A stretch of DNA of 64,000 nt from an uncultured Clostridia bacterium (GCA_947631085.1 CANRJY010000007.1:1-64000); one strand, 5' to 3'. Counted from the first letter of the stretch, positions 36,044 to 46,288 are shown. The notes: generated by a model from the sequence alone, not told the origin. Made by a program: numbers and translations.

Positions 36044-36208
36044 ATGATTAACTTTTGCATGCGCGGCAGCGCGAAGGCAGTGGGATTGACGGCATTATCA
36101 TTTTGTCTCGGCGTTATCGCCGGAATGTTTTTCCCCATAGCGCTCGTTGCCGTTACAGAAATGATTTTACTTATTCTATTCGGTTATCTTTGTTTGTTTA
36201 AGTGGTAA
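36044..36208 (+). CDS. Small membrane protein upstream of the SpoVM-like gene, 54 aa
   Basis: ATG 36044 follows GAGGTGAT. Two hydrophobic segments, VGLTALSFCLGVIAGMFF and ALVAVTEMILLILFGYLCLF, make up most of the protein. It ends 15 bp before the start of the SpoVM-like ORF and probably shares its transcript. No domain recognised. Absence of other genes on this strand and the good ribosome site support it. Confidence 0.6.
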   Translation: MINFCMRGSAKAVGLTALSFCLGVIAGMFFPIALVAVTEMILLILFGYLCLFKW

Positions 36209-36223
36209 AAGGAGGTAGTTTTT

Positions 36224-36292
36224 ATGAAAATCGTAGTGATGAAAGTTCCCAAATGTCTGCGCGGACTTGCGAAGCTTATTTTTAAAATGTGA
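36224..36292 (+). CDS. spoVM: SpoVM-like amphipathic peptide, 22 aa
   Basis: A 22-codon ORF behind a very strong AAAGGAGG. It begins MKIVVMKVPKCLRGLAKL, which lines up without gaps with Bacillus SpoVM (MKFYTIKLPKFLGG...): Met1-Lys2, Lys7, Pro9, Lys10, Leu12 and Gly14 agree. Pro9 is important in SpoVM for recognising the curved forespore membrane, where the peptide recruits SpoIVA to start coat assembly. The C-terminus is four residues shorter. The gene is too small for normal ORF finding. The terminator at 36316-36351 follows at once. Confidence 0.72.
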   Translation: MKIVVMKVPKCLRGLAKLIFKM

Positions 36293-36315
36293 AGAAACAC
36301 CCTTTTTTATTCAAA

Positions 36316-36351
36316 CAACGGGGACGGTCAGATTTTGACCGCCCCTTGTTG
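36316..36351. terminator. Bidirectional terminator between the spoVM-like gene and argH
   Basis: GGGGACGGTCA (one bulged A) pairs with TGACCGCCCC; the outer CAAC/TTG arms extend the stem. Confidence 0.8.
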
Positions 36352-36354
36352 GCT

Positions 36355-37734
36355 TTATAAATTTTTCAGAAATCCGCGCGCGTCGGATATAGCTTTTTCG
36401 ACGGTTTCCTTTGCGGGACCGCCCGTTATTTTTCTGTCGTTTACGCACGTTTCCATGCTTATCGCGTCGTAAATATCGTCCTCTATTATATCGGAGAACC
36501 TTTTAAACTCGTCCAATGTAAGCTCGTCGAGAGCTTTGTTTTTTTCTATCGCATAGAATACCATCTGCCCTATCACCGCGTGAGCCTCGCGGAACGGCAG
36601 ACCTTTTTTTACAAGATAATCCGCCGCGTCGGTAGCGTTTGTAAATCCGCCCTTCGCGCCACGCAGCATATTGTCCTTTTTGACGGTCATGGTCGAGATC
36701 ATGTCGCAGAACACCGGCAGACAGAGCTTCACGGTGTCGAGCGCGTCAAAAATCGGCTCTTTATCCTCCTGCATATCCTTGTTGTACGCGAGAGGTATTC
36801 CCTTCATTGTCGTTAAAAGCCCCATAAGATGACCGTACACGCGTCCCGTTTTGCCGCGTATAAGCTCGGCGACGTCGGGATTTTTCTTTTGCGGCATAAT
36901 TGATGAGCCAGTCGAAAACGCGTCGTCCATCTCAACAAACGAAAACTCGTGGCTCGACCAAAGAATAAGCTCCTCCGAAAAGCGGCTCATGTGCATCATT
37001 ATGATGGAAAGACAGCTTGCGAGCTCTATTACGAAATCACGGTCGGAAACGCCGTCGAGCGAGTTCATTGTAACTCCGTCAAAACCGAGCTCCGCCGCTA
37101 CGGACTCACGGTCGAGAGGGTATGTCGTACCCGCGAGAGCTCCCGAGCCTAAGGGCATGACGTTCATGCGTCTGCGGCAGTCGGAAAGACGCGACAAATC
37201 GCGCTTGAACATTTCAAAATACGCCATTAAGTGGTGTGCGAACGTGATAGGCTGAGCCTTTTGCAGATGCGTGTAACCGGGCATTATCGTTTCGGTATGC
37301 TCCGCCGCCAAATCGACGAATACATTGAGCGCGTGAATGAGCATTTCCTCGACGATTTTCGTTTCGTCCATAAGATACATCCGTATATCGAGCGCTACCT
37401 GGTCGTTGCGGCTGCGTCCCGTATGGAGACGCTTGCCCGCGTCGCCGATGCGCTCGGTGAGGATTTTTTCGATATTCATATGAATATCCTCGGCGTCGAT
37501 TTCAAACTCGATTTTGCCCGCTTCTATATCGGATAATATGTTTTTAAGCTCCGCGATGATCTTATCCGCGTCCTCCTTTGGAATTATGCCCTGTTTCCCA
37601 AGCATACCCGCATGGGCGATCGATCCCTTTATGTCCTGCTTATACATACGTTTGTCGAAGCGTATGGACGAATTGAAATCGTCAACCTTTTTGTCGGTGC
37701 TTTTCTGAAAGCGTCCGCCCCATAACTTTGCCAT
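36355..37734 (-). CDS. argH: Argininosuccinate lyase
   Basis: 459 aa, normal length. Splits argininosuccinate into arginine and fumarate, the last step of arginine synthesis. [20 protein letters not shown] is the usual N-terminus, [18 protein letters not shown] and [16 protein letters not shown] form the active site, and [20 protein letters not shown] is the fumarase/aspartase superfamily signature with the catalytic Ser. It starts 4 bp after the argG stop, so the two form an operon. Confidence 0.97.
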   Translation of the reverse strand: MAKLWGGRFQKSTDKKVDDFNSSIRFDKRMYKQDIKGSIAHAGMLGKQGIIPKEDADKIIAELKNILSDIEAGKIEFEIDAEDIHMNIEKILTERIGDAGKRLHTGRSRNDQVALDIRMYLMDETKIVEEMLIHALNVFVDLAAEHTETIMPGYTHLQKAQPITFAHHLMAYFEMFKRDLSRLSDCRRRMNVMPLGSGALAGTTYPLDRESVAAELGFDGVTMNSLDGVSDRDFVIELASCLSIIMMHMSRFSEELILWSSHEFSFVEMDDAFSTGSSIMPQKKNPDVAELIRGKTGRVYGHLMGLLTTMKGIPLAYNKDMQEDKEPIFDALDTVKLCLPVFCDMISTMTVKKDNMLRGAKGGFTNATDAADYLVKKGLPFREAHAVIGQMVFYAIEKNKALDELTLDEFKRFSDIIEDDIYDAISMETCVNDRKITGGPAKETVEKAISDARGFLKNL

Positions 37735-37738
37735 ATTA

Positions 37739-38956
37739 TCAATCCAATCCGTTCTTTTTCTTCATCATTGCGCGAACCTTGAGAGGTAAGCCGAAGAGGT
37801 TTATAAATCCCGCGCTGTCCTTGTGGCTGTACAGCTCGTGACTGTCGCCGAATGACGCGATATCCTCGTTGTAGAGCGAGTACGGCGACTTTGCTCCCGC
37901 GGGAGTTACGCTGCCCTTATAGAGCTTTACGCGTACCTCGCCCGTAACCGTTTCCTCCATAGAGTCGACCATAGCCGAAAGAGCCTCGCGAAGCGGCGTG
38001 AACCACTTTCCGTCATATACGAGCTCCGCGAATTTTATCGCCGACTGACGCTTAAATGCCTGTGTGTCGCGGTCGAGGCAGAGATATTCAAGCTCCTGCA
38101 AAGCGGTATAGAGAATAGTTCCGCCCGGGGTTTCGTAAACGCCTCTCGACTTCATGCCGACAAGTCTGTCCTCAACTATGTCCGCGATACCCACGCCGTA
38201 CTGTCCGCCGAACTTATTTAATTCCTCAACGAGCGGACGAGCGGCCATTTTTTTGCCGTCGAGCGATATGGGAACGCCCTTTTCGAAGCCGATAGTGATA
38301 TACTTCGGCTCGTCGGGAGCTTTCTCGGGAGATACGCCGAGCTTCAAAAGGCTGTCAAGCTGCGGCTCGTTCGCGGGATCCTCGAGATCCATGCCCTCGT
38401 GGCTGATGTGCCAGATGTTGCGGTCGCGCGAATATAAATCCTTCTTTGTAACGGGTATCTGAATGTTGTGCGCTTCGGCGTAGTCAACGGCATCCTCGCG
38501 CGATTTGATGTCCCAAATTCTCCAGGGAGCGATAATTTTGAGCGACGGATCGAGAGCCTTTATTGTGAGCTCGAAACGAACCTGGTCGTTGCCCTTGCCC
38601 GTAGCGCCGTGGCAAATCGCGACAGCGCCTTCCTTATGCGCTATTTCAACAAGCCTTTTTGCAATGATCGGACGTGCGTGAGACGTGCCGAGCAGGTACT
38701 TGCCCTCGTAAACGGCTCCCGCCTTGAGAGTGGGGAAGATATAGTCCTCAACGTATTCGTCGCGAAGATCCTCGATATAGAGCTTAGCCGCGCCCGACTT
38801 TTTAGCGCGCTCCTCAAGACCCTCAGTTTCCTTGCCCTGACCGACGTCGCCGCATACCGCGATCACGTCATAATCGTAATTTTCCTTAAGCCACGGAATG
38901 ATAATCGACGTATCGAGACCTCCCGAATACGCCAGAACGACCTTTTCCTTTGCCAT
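37739..38956 (-). CDS. argG: Argininosuccinate synthase
   Basis: 405 aa. Condenses citrulline and aspartate using [21 protein letters not shown] is the N-type ATP pyrophosphatase P-loop; [17 protein letters not shown] and [20 protein letters not shown] are family signatures. First gene of argGH; the promoter is at 39010-39038. No ARG box or riboswitch could be recognised. Confidence 0.97.
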   Translation of the reverse strand: MAKEKVVLAYSGGLDTSIIIPWLKENYDYDVIAVCGDVGQGKETEGLEERAKKSGAAKLYIEDLRDEYVEDYIFPTLKAGAVYEGKYLLGTSHARPIIAKRLVEIAHKEGAVAICHGATGKGNDQVRFELTIKALDPSLKIIAPWRIWDIKSREDAVDYAEAHNIQIPVTKKDLYSRDRNIWHISHEGMDLEDPANEPQLDSLLKLGVSPEKAPDEPKYITIGFEKGVPISLDGKKMAARPLVEELNKFGGQYGVGIADIVEDRLVGMKSRGVYETPGGTILYTALQELEYLCLDRDTQAFKRQSAIKFAELVYDGKWFTPLREALSAMVDSMEETVTGEVRVKLYKGSVTPAGAKSPYSLYNEDIASFGDSHELYSHKDSAGFINLFGLPLKVRAMMKKKNGLD

Positions 38957-39009
38957 ATTTAAATTCCTCCAATATTGTAAAATTAATAAGTGTTTTCCAC
39001 TTCAGAGGT

Positions 39010-39038
39010 ATTATATACCAAAGCGCGGAATTATTCAA
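39010..39038 (-). promoter_or_regulatory. Promoter of argGH
   Basis: On the minus strand: TTGAAT (39038-39033), 17-base spacer, TATAAT (39015-39010). The 400-bp gap 38957-39356 also holds the divergent LytTR-type site and promoter. Confidence 0.75.
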
Positions 39039-39154
39039 GTGAATTTTTAATTTACTGCACAAAAATTTGAAATTTATGGATGTTACTTAAAAGACAGCTG
39101 AAATCATATAAGCCGATTACGGTATTTTTGCATTTTTTCATATATTATACACGA

Positions 39155-39188
39155 TTATTTCGTAAAAAGCATGTTTTATTTCGTAAAA
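39155..39188 (+). promoter_or_regulatory. Direct repeats, probable LytTR regulator binding site
   Basis: TTATTTCGTAAAA occurs at 39155-39167 and 39176-39188, offset by exactly 21 bp (two helical turns), ending 15 bp before a -35 element. LytTR response regulators bind pairs of such direct repeats on one DNA face, and the gene downstream encodes one. This suggests autoregulation of the operon. Confidence 0.7.
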
Positions 39189-39203
39189 GCACAAAATGAT
39201 ATA

Positions 39204-39232
39204 TTGAAAATATCTCAAAGCTGTGATATAAT
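39204..39232 (+). promoter_or_regulatory. Promoter of the regulator-kinase-subtilase-cstA operon
   Basis: TTGAAA (39204-39209), 17-base spacer, TATAAT (39227-39232). The 5' untranslated region is about 120 bases. Confidence 0.78.
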
Positions 39233-39356
39233 AATTACGGTTCTTTGGCGTAAAACAGGCTGTTCATAATATATGTGAAACAAAAAAGAACGGCAGGTGG
39301 GAAAATATCTTGTTTGTATAATTATTTATATAAACAGTTATCGGGAGGAATATTAT

Positions 39357-40082
39357 ATGCGGATCGCGGTTTGTGATGATGATTTGAGGGAGTTGGAGCA
39401 ATTTGAATACGCGCTGCAGGAATGGGATCCGGCGCAAAGCGCGGAGAAATTTTCGGACGGCTCGTCTATGTTGAAGGCGGCAAGGGGATCCCGTCCGTTT
39501 GATATTGTTTTCCTGGATATTTATATGGTTGACGAAAACGGTATTGATATCGCAAAGGAACTGCGGGAGATTTCCCCCGAAACAGGTATAGTGTTCGTGA
39601 CGGCAAGTCGGGAGTACGCGGTGGAAGCTTTTTCGCTTTACGCAACTCACTATCTGATAAAACCAATTACCACAGAGGGAATTATTGAGGCTTTCCGGCG
39701 GCTGACTGCGTCGAGAACGAAAAATGCGGAACGCATCACGCTCATGGTGGGACGGGACAGACATACGGTTTTTTTGGATCAGATATGCCTTCTTGAAAGC
39801 GATAATCATACCGTTAACGTATCGCTTTCCGACGGACGGCGGCTGAAAGTCAGGATGTCCTTCAGCGAACTCGAGAAAAAAATGAACAATAACTTTCTGA
39901 AGATCAACCGCGGAATAGTTGTAAATATGGATTATATTGTGCAGATGGGAACGGGCACCTGTGTTATGAGGGATGGAATAAAGCTGCCGATTACGATACG
40001 CCAAAGCGCCGCTATCCGCGCCGCGTATGACGATTATGTGTTTGATAGGATCTCTCGGCGAAACGGTTTTAAGGGGGAATAA
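39357..40082 (+). CDS. LytTR-family response regulator
   Basis: 241 aa. ATG 39357 follows GGGAGGAAT; a longer frame from 39297 lacks a ribosome site. The receiver domain starts MRIAVCDDDLRELEQF, with Asp54 in FLDIYMVDENG as phosphorylation site and Lys in YLIKPI. The C-terminal LytTR DNA-binding domain reads ICLLESDNHTVNVSLSDGR and FLKINRGIVVNMDYI. The histidine kinase gene follows by 2 bp. The order regulator, kinase, protease, CstA-type transporter suggests control of peptide use, as LytTR systems control CstA-family transporters in enterobacteria. Confidence 0.93.
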   Translation: MRIAVCDDDLRELEQFEYALQEWDPAQSAEKFSDGSSMLKAARGSRPFDIVFLDIYMVDENGIDIAKELREISPETGIVFVTASREYAVEAFSLYATHYLIKPITTEGIIEAFRRLTASRTKNAERITLMVGRDRHTVFLDQICLLESDNHTVNVSLSDGRRLKVRMSFSELEKKMNNNFLKINRGIVVNMDYIVQMGTGTCVMRDGIKLPITIRQSAAIRAAYDDYVFDRISRRNGFKGE

Positions 40083-40084
40083 AT

Positions 40085-41470
40085 ATGATAGATTTTCTGC
40101 AGAATACCGCAGGATTTTGTATACAGCTTTTTCCGTGCGCTCTGATGCTCTTTTTATCTTTCCAGCAAGAGGATTACCGTTTTCGCAGAAAGACAATCTT
40201 TATCGGGATGCTGGTTTTTTCGGTGATAAGCGCAATATTGTTTTCGCTGGTGGTTTGTCTGCGCGACGTGGACAGATACCCGAAGTATATAATTCACGCG
40301 AACTCGTTCATGTCCGCCGCGATACTGCTCGTTTTGGCGGCGTACATATGGCTGGTGAGAGAATCGCTGATGAAGAAGCTTATGGTATTCTTTATCGTCC
40401 TGTTTTATGCAGAAACTGAGTTTTTGTTGGTCAATTTGATACATACATGCCTATATCACGGTATGCCGAGTACAGCGCTGTATCCGTATTCAACGAGCTT
40501 TCTGCTGCTGTACGCCGTTACAACGGCGCTGTTTCTGCCGCTGATGATAGCGGCTGTTATCCGTCCGGTCAGGGAATATATTCAAATGATAGAGCCGAAG
40601 GACATGAAACATGAGTTTTTGACCGCGACACTTTCCACAGTGTTATATTTTGCTTTGACGATTTACAGCGATACGGTTTTCGGCAAAGCGGACATTTTCA
40701 ATCTGTATGTCCGCTTGAACCTGCCTTTACTGCTCTTTATGATGTTTAACCAAGTATTGATATACTGGATGATTTTCAAGGAGTCGGTGCGAAGGGAGAT
40801 AGACAATGAACGCTGGAGAGCGATGGAGATCCAGCAGCTTCAATACGAAAAAATTGTCAGCGATATGGAAAGCACGCGGCGAATGCGCCATGACCTGCAT
40901 CACCACTATAATTCCCTGAGCGATATGCTCAACAGAGGACAGATAGACGAGGTAAAGGATTACCTTTCAAAGGCTGTCAATACTACCGTCAGCCGCGATA
41001 ACGAGATTTACTGCAAAAATATGACGGTAAACGGCTTGCTGCAGTATTATATCGGGCTTGCGAGAGATGAGAATATAAAATGCGAAGTGCAGGCGGAGTG
41101 CGGCGAGGTCAGCATTGAACCGTCAGATTTGACCGTTATGTTCGGCAACGCTATGGAAAACGCCATCAACGCCTGCAGGAAATATCCCGAAAACCGATGG
41201 ATCAATATAAAAATCGGAACGATTCACAATTCTTTGGCAATCGAGATATCCAATTCATGCAAGGGAGTTCGTCTGAACCGCCATTTTCTGACTGAGGACG
41301 GATTTTCGCCCGCGGAGGCATTTTTGAGCGACCGCTCGGACGGCGGCCACGGCCTGCGAAGCATAGCGCATACCGCGCATAAATACGGCGGCAGCGCAAG
41401 CTTTCGATATAATGCCGACAAAGAAAAATTTACGTCGCGGATCAGGCTGAATACGAGCATGGATATATAA
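40085..41470 (+). CDS. Membrane sensor histidine kinase, GHKL/AgrC-like
   Basis: 461 aa. Six or seven hydrophobic segments fill residues 1-235. A cytoplasmic helix leads to RMRHDLHHHYNSLSDML, the phospho-accepting His motif of HPK10-like kinases. The ATPase part shows VMFGNAMENAINACRKYP (N box) and SDGGHGLRSIAHTAHKYGG (G box). It presumably phosphorylates the LytTR regulator upstream. The lack of a recognisable extracellular domain suggests the membrane part senses a small ligand such as a peptide. Confidence 0.92.
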   Translation: MIDFLQNTAGFCIQLFPCALMLFLSFQQEDYRFRRKTIFIGMLVFSVISAILFSLVVCLRDVDRYPKYIIHANSFMSAAILLVLAAYIWLVRESLMKKLMVFFIVLFYAETEFLLVNLIHTCLYHGMPSTALYPYSTSFLLLYAVTTALFLPLMIAAVIRPVREYIQMIEPKDMKHEFLTATLSTVLYFALTIYSDTVFGKADIFNLYVRLNLPLLLFMMFNQVLIYWMIFKESVRREIDNERWRAMEIQQLQYEKIVSDMESTRRMRHDLHHHYNSLSDMLNRGQIDEVKDYLSKAVNTTVSRDNEIYCKNMTVNGLLQYYIGLARDENIKCEVQAECGEVSIEPSDLTVMFGNAMENAINACRKYPENRWINIKIGTIHNSLAIEISNSCKGVRLNRHFLTEDGFSPAEAFLSDRSDGGHGLRSIAHTAHKYGGSASFRYNADKEKFTSRIRLNTSMDI

Positions 41471-41515
41471 TAAACTGCATGTAAAGAATAATAAATTTTA
41501 TTGGAGGTTTAAATT

Positions 41516-44500
41516 ATGGATGTGACATTGAGGAAAATTATTTCCGCAGCGGCAGCGGCGGCGCTGTTCATTACGGCAGCGGCGATGCCCGCCGTCGCCG
41601 AGGCGGAAAAGGTGACGCTTATTGTCGAAACCGAGGGTGATCCGCTTTTGGCGGCGAAAAACGCGGCACAAATGGGCGCGTCGGCGTATATGAAAACTGC
41701 CGAAGCGAAGAAGGAGGAAACGCGGATTTTAAGCGCGCAGTCGGAGGTCAAGTCCGACATCAAAAAGCGCGTAAGAGCCGACGTTAACTCGGGCTATACA
41801 TACACAAGCGTAATAAACGGCTTTTCGATGGAGGCTTATGAAAGCGACATTGAGAAAATAAAAGCTGTTGACGGCGTTAAAAACGTGTACATATCCGAAA
41901 AATTTGAAATTCCGACCGAGCCGGCATCAAACAGCGAAAGCGAGCCGGGCTTCGGGGCGCAAATGATGAACACGCAGGCGATGTATGACGCGGGCTTTGA
42001 CGGACGCGGACAGGCAATCGCTATCATAGACGCCGCGTTTGACACGTCGCATGAGTTTTTCGCGTCCGGCGTTGCAGAGCCGAGGCTGACAAAAAGCTCG
42101 ATAAAGGAATTTATCGAAAACAACGAGCTGAACGCCGATATATCGGTAAATCAGGTTTACAGGAGTGAAAAAATTCCGTTCGCTTATGATTACGGCGAGG
42201 GTGACGCGGACACGTACGACGCGTCGGTAATTCACGGCAGTCATGTCGCGGGTATAGCGGCGGGTAAAAACGGTGTGATGAACGGCATAACCTTTTCAGG
42301 CGTCGCGCCCGAAGCGCAGCTTGTGCTTATGAAAGTTGCGGATAAGGATGGCGGCATGTCATTTTCAACAATCATAAAGGCTATGGATGACGCGTCAAAA
42401 ATGAGTGTGTGCGCGGTAAATATGAGTATCGGTTCAACCCGGTCAGAAAATGCTCTCATGTATGAAGCCTCGGAAAATATGCGAAACACCGGAATAGCCC
42501 TTATCAGCTCGGCAGGCAATTCGGACAGACACCCTGAAACGGCGGATCATCCCGATTACATCTACAGCAATATGCCGGCATGCTTTGAGCCGGTTACATC
42601 CGTCGCGTCGATCGACGCGGATAAACTATGGGTTTTCAGCGGAATTATAACGCTCGGCAGCGGTGAACAGGCACACTCATCTTACAACGAGCTGTTCTTT
42701 AAAAAATTCTCGGATAAGCCTTACGATTACGTTTGCGGCGAAACTCTCGCCGATTTTCAGACGATGGGTGATATTGCTGGTAAAATAGCAATAGTCCCGG
42801 AGGAGACGGACGCGAAAAGCGCTAAACTGATTGAAATGGGCGTCGTAGGTCTTATACTTGTTTCGCCGGACGAAAATGTTGGGGTAGTAAGCACGGTAAG
42901 CGATGAAATACCGGGTATCATGGTAAGCAAATCCGTCGGCGAAAAGCTTATAAACGCGGAAACAAAAACAATCCAAACCATTGAGGAAGAAAATGTTAGC
43001 ATTGAGGAGAGCCAAGCGAATATGGCATACTATACAAGCTGGGGCACCGGCGCCGACCTTGAGCTTAAGCCTGAAATTACGGCTCCCGGCACCGATATAC
43101 TTTCGGCGGGAAATGACGATGAGTACATAAACGACACCGGCACATCCATGGCGTCGCCGCAGATAACGGGCGCAATGGCTCTGATGACCGCTTTTACGGA
43201 CAAAGCATATCCCGACGTAACAGGCGCGGACAAGGTCGCTCTCATGGAAAACATTCTGATGAGCTCGGCAAGCATCGTGTTCCAAGATGAGGAAAAAACG
43301 CTTCCCGAGTCTCCGAGGCATCAGGGTGCGGGCTTGGCAAATTTAGAGGACGCTCTTACGCTTCCCGTAATATTAAAGGGTGATACGGGAAAATCGAAGC
43401 TTAGCCTCAAAGACGAGCTTAACGACAACATAACTCTGACATTTAAGGCGCAAAACCTTACAGAACAGCCCATAACTTACGATGATATTAAAATATACGC
43501 CTTTACCGACAATTACGAGGAAAAAGACGGCAAAAACATGATAACCGATTCGGTGCCGCTGAATTTTGAGCCCGCCGGCGACAATCCCGCGAGTGTGACT
43601 ATACCCGCAAACGAGGAAGAGGAGATTACGCTTAAAATAACTCTCGACAGCGCGCAGACTGCGGCGAACAAAGAAATTTTCACGAACGGTTTTTGGATCG
43701 ACGGCTATGCAGTCCTCTCGTCAAAGGACGGCAAGACGACAAAAGCGAGCATCCCCTACACCGGCTTTTACGGCGACTGGACAGCGTTCGACGCTATGAC
43801 CCCGTCGTATTTCGAGGATGGCGGCAGCGCGGAAAACGGCGGTTTGATGATGAAACGCAACGATAACAATATAATGCTCGGCACAAATATGTTTGTCGAT
43901 AAAAACGCCGCCGACAGAAGCGAGTATGAAAGCGAAGACTATGTAGGTTTTTCATATTCTTACGCTGATAATTATTATATATATATGCGTGTGCTGCGCT
44001 CCATGACGGACGTCAGGAAAACCTACAGGAACTCTGACGGCGAGATTACATCAGAGGAGACAGAAGGCTTAACTCTGACGCGTAAGGACTCAGTGGATAA
44101 TTACCTGGATAGTTTTCGTACCGGTCCGTACGACGACACGGAGGGCGAGCGTTATTCCGTAACAATATCGGGCAGACTCGCTTACGAGAGCGAACGCAGC
44201 CTCACGGAGGAAAAGACGTTCAAATACTATGTAGATTCCACGCCGCCGGAAATAAAGGATCCGAAAATATATGAGGACGGCGGCAAAACCTACGCGGAGT
44301 TTGAGGCAAGCGACAACTTCTATCTTATGGGTGCGGCAGCGCATGACGAATCGGGAAAAACAGTCACAGAGCCGATAAAGGCTGAAAAGCAGGCGGATAT
44401 AAAGCTCGACATAACGGATATGGACACTAATACTCTCGAATTTTCCGTTGCTGACTACGCGTATAACGAAAATGTATTCAAAATCGGTACGGTAAGCGCG

Positions 44501-44779
44501 GAAATTACAGACAGCATAATGGTCGGCAGCAGCGCCGTATTTATCGCGAATGTTAAAAATACCGCCGCCGATACCGAAGCGGACGTTGTAACGGCGCTTT
44601 ATGACGGTAACGGAAGATTGATCGGAACGGACATGGAAAGCGTGACGCTCGGAAGCGGAGCGGAAATACCGCTCACATTCAGCTTTACCGACGCTAAGGG
44701 AGCATCCAAGGCGAAGATGTTCGTATGGAAACACAGTGAAATAATTCCGCTTACAGACGCGGCGGAAATTGATTTATAA
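41516..44779 (+). CDS. Secreted subtilisin-family (S8) protease, 1087 aa
   Basis: A signal peptide (residues 1-29) precedes an inhibitor-like prodomain. The catalytic triad is Asp172 in IAIIDAAFDTSHEF (the usual DTG here DAA), His240 in HGSHVAGIAAG and Ser544 in GTSMASPQITGAM. A PA-like insertion lies between His and Ser (MGDIAGKIAIVPEETDAKSA). The C-terminal half is made of beta-sandwich Fn3-like domains, as in streptococcal C5a-peptidase-type proteases. No LPxTG or SLH anchor is seen. Located in the same operon as a peptide-type CstA transporter; it probably releases peptides outside the cell. ATG 41516 follows TTGGAGG. Confidence 0.92.
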   Translation: MDVTLRKIISAAAAAALFITAAAMPAVAEAEKVTLIVETEGDPLLAAKNAAQMGASAYMKTAEAKKEETRILSAQSEVKSDIKKRVRADVNSGYTYTSVINGFSMEAYESDIEKIKAVDGVKNVYISEKFEIPTEPASNSESEPGFGAQMMNTQAMYDAGFDGRGQAIAIIDAAFDTSHEFFASGVAEPRLTKSSIKEFIENNELNADISVNQVYRSEKIPFAYDYGEGDADTYDASVIHGSHVAGIAAGKNGVMNGITFSGVAPEAQLVLMKVADKDGGMSFSTIIKAMDDASKMSVCAVNMSIGSTRSENALMYEASENMRNTGIALISSAGNSDRHPETADHPDYIYSNMPACFEPVTSVASIDADKLWVFSGIITLGSGEQAHSSYNELFFKKFSDKPYDYVCGETLADFQTMGDIAGKIAIVPEETDAKSAKLIEMGVVGLILVSPDENVGVVSTVSDEIPGIMVSKSVGEKLINAETKTIQTIEEENVSIEESQANMAYYTSWGTGADLELKPEITAPGTDILSAGNDDEYINDTGTSMASPQITGAMALMTAFTDKAYPDVTGADKVALMENILMSSASIVFQDEEKTLPESPRHQGAGLANLEDALTLPVILKGDTGKSKLSLKDELNDNITLTFKAQNLTEQPITYDDIKIYAFTDNYEEKDGKNMITDSVPLNFEPAGDNPASVTIPANEEEEITLKITLDSAQTAANKEIFTNGFWIDGYAVLSSKDGKTTKASIPYTGFYGDWTAFDAMTPSYFEDGGSAENGGLMMKRNDNNIMLGTNMFVDKNAADRSEYESEDYVGFSYSYADNYYIYMRVLRSMTDVRKTYRNSDGEITSEETEGLTLTRKDSVDNYLDSFRTGPYDDTEGERYSVTISGRLAYESERSLTEEKTFKYYVDSTPPEIKDPKIYEDGGKTYAEFEASDNFYLMGAAAHDESGKTVTEPIKAEKQADIKLDITDMDTNTLEFSVADYAYNENVFKIGTVSAEITDSIMVGSSAVFIANVKNTAADTEADVVTALYDGNGRLIGTDMESVTLGSGAEIPLTFSFTDAKGASKAKMFVWKHSEIIPLTDAAEIDL

Positions 44780-44797
44780 CAAAAGGAGTTGGTTTAA

Positions 44798-46246
44798 ATG
44801 ATTACATTTATCATAGGGCTTGCTGTTCTTATAATCGGAGGCGCCCTTTACGGCAAGGTATGCGAAAAGGCTTTCAAACCGGACGACCGCGAAACGCCGG
44901 CGGTGCGGTTAAACGACGGTATGGATTTTGTTCCTATGAAAACATGGAAAAATTCGCTTATCGAGCTTTTGAATATTGCCGGCACGGGACCGATTTTAGG
45001 CCCGATACAAGGCATTCTTTTCGGCCCGATCGCATTTTTGACAATTCCTGTGGGATGCGTGATAGGCGGCGCGTTCCACGATTATATGTGCGGTATGATA
45101 TCCGTGCGCAGCGACGGCGCTCAGATGCCGCTGCTGGTACGCAAATACCTCGGCAAATACGCGTATCCGATTTATAATATATTCGTATGCCTCACGCTGC
45201 TGCTTGTCGGCACGGTGTTCATTTATACGCCAGGCGATTTGTTTATAACGCAAATTTTAAAAACCGACAACGGAGCGGCAAATCCGTTGGTGTGGATAGT
45301 ATACGGCGCTATCTTTGTGTATTATATAATCGCGACGCTGTTCCCGATAGACAAGATTATCGGTAAAGTTTATCCGTTTTTCGGCGGCTTGCTTGTTTTG
45401 TCGGCGATCGGCGTGTTTATCGGTCTGTTTATAAAGGGATATCCCCTTGATAACGTATGGACAACGGGTATTGTCGGCGTGCATCCGCAGGGACTTCATT
45501 TTATACCTGTATTCTTCGTGACTGTCGCGTGCGGAATAGTTTCGGGCTTTCATTCCACGCAGTCCACGCTGATTTCGCGCACTATTCGAAACGAAAAAGA
45601 GGGACGTATGACATTTTACAATATGATGATTGCCGAAGGCCTTATCGCGATGATATGGGCAGCGGCGGCTATGGGCGTTATGAAGCTCGGTCTTGCCACC
45701 TACGAAACAAGCCCAACTGATATAGTGGGAATCGTAGCGGGTGATTTGCTCGGAAGCGTCGGAGGAATTATAGCCATAATCGGCATTATCATACTGCCTA
45801 TCACCTCCGGCGATACGGCGCTCCGTTCGATGAGGCTTATAATTGCGGAAGCGATAAAAGTAGATCAATCCAAAAAAACAAACAGGCTCGGGGTCTCGCT
45901 TGTCATATTTGCGGTCGTGGCGGCAATTTTGGTATTCGCGAAATTAAACGCGGGCGGATTTAACGTGCTTTGGCGTTACTTCGCGTGGGCAAATCAGACG
46001 ATAGCAGTGTTCGCGTTCGCGATGATCACAGTATATATGATGCGGAACAAGCGGCCGTTTATAATGGCGCTTATACCCGGAATGTTCTATATGTTCATAA
46101 TATCTAGCTTTATCTTAAACGCTGCAATCGGATTTAATCTGCCGTGGACCGCGAGCTACATAATCGCGGGAATCCTTACCGCCGCTTATGCGGCTGCGGT
46201 AACCCGATGCGGCGCGGCGGGAAGCAGGGAATTGAAAAAACAGTAA
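44798..46246 (+). CDS. cstA: CstA-family carbon starvation/peptide (or pyruvate) transporter
   Basis: 482 aa, about 13 hydrophobic segments. Family motifs are seen in LNIAGTGPILGPIQGILFGP, GGAFHDYMCGMISVRSDG and HSTQSTLISRTIRNEKEGR. The size matches the shorter Gram-positive CstA proteins. CstA-type carriers take up peptides or pyruvate under starvation. Being last in the operon with a LytTR two-component system and a secreted protease, it likely imports the released peptides. AAAGGAG lies before ATG 44798; a terminator follows at 46289. Confidence 0.93.
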   Translation: MITFIIGLAVLIIGGALYGKVCEKAFKPDDRETPAVRLNDGMDFVPMKTWKNSLIELLNIAGTGPILGPIQGILFGPIAFLTIPVGCVIGGAFHDYMCGMISVRSDGAQMPLLVRKYLGKYAYPIYNIFVCLTLLLVGTVFIYTPGDLFITQILKTDNGAANPLVWIVYGAIFVYYIIATLFPIDKIIGKVYPFFGGLLVLSAIGVFIGLFIKGYPLDNVWTTGIVGVHPQGLHFIPVFFVTVACGIVSGFHSTQSTLISRTIRNEKEGRMTFYNMMIAEGLIAMIWAAAAMGVMKLGLATYETSPTDIVGIVAGDLLGSVGGIIAIIGIIILPITSGDTALRSMRLIIAEAIKVDQSKKTNRLGVSLVIFAVVAAILVFAKLNAGGFNVLWRYFAWANQTIAVFAFAMITVYMMRNKRPFIMALIPGMFYMFIISSFILNAAIGFNLPWTASYIIAGILTAAYAAAVTRCGAAGSRELKKQ

Positions 46247-46288
46247 CGGCGCAATTTTTGAAGTAATATTAAAACACTCCAATCAAAA

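Noticed and set aside
39264-40196. 310-codon open frame on the minus strand
   Set aside because: It lies opposite the LytTR regulator gene, has no ribosome site, and its translation is rich in Arg and His without any domain; it is a shadow of the real gene.
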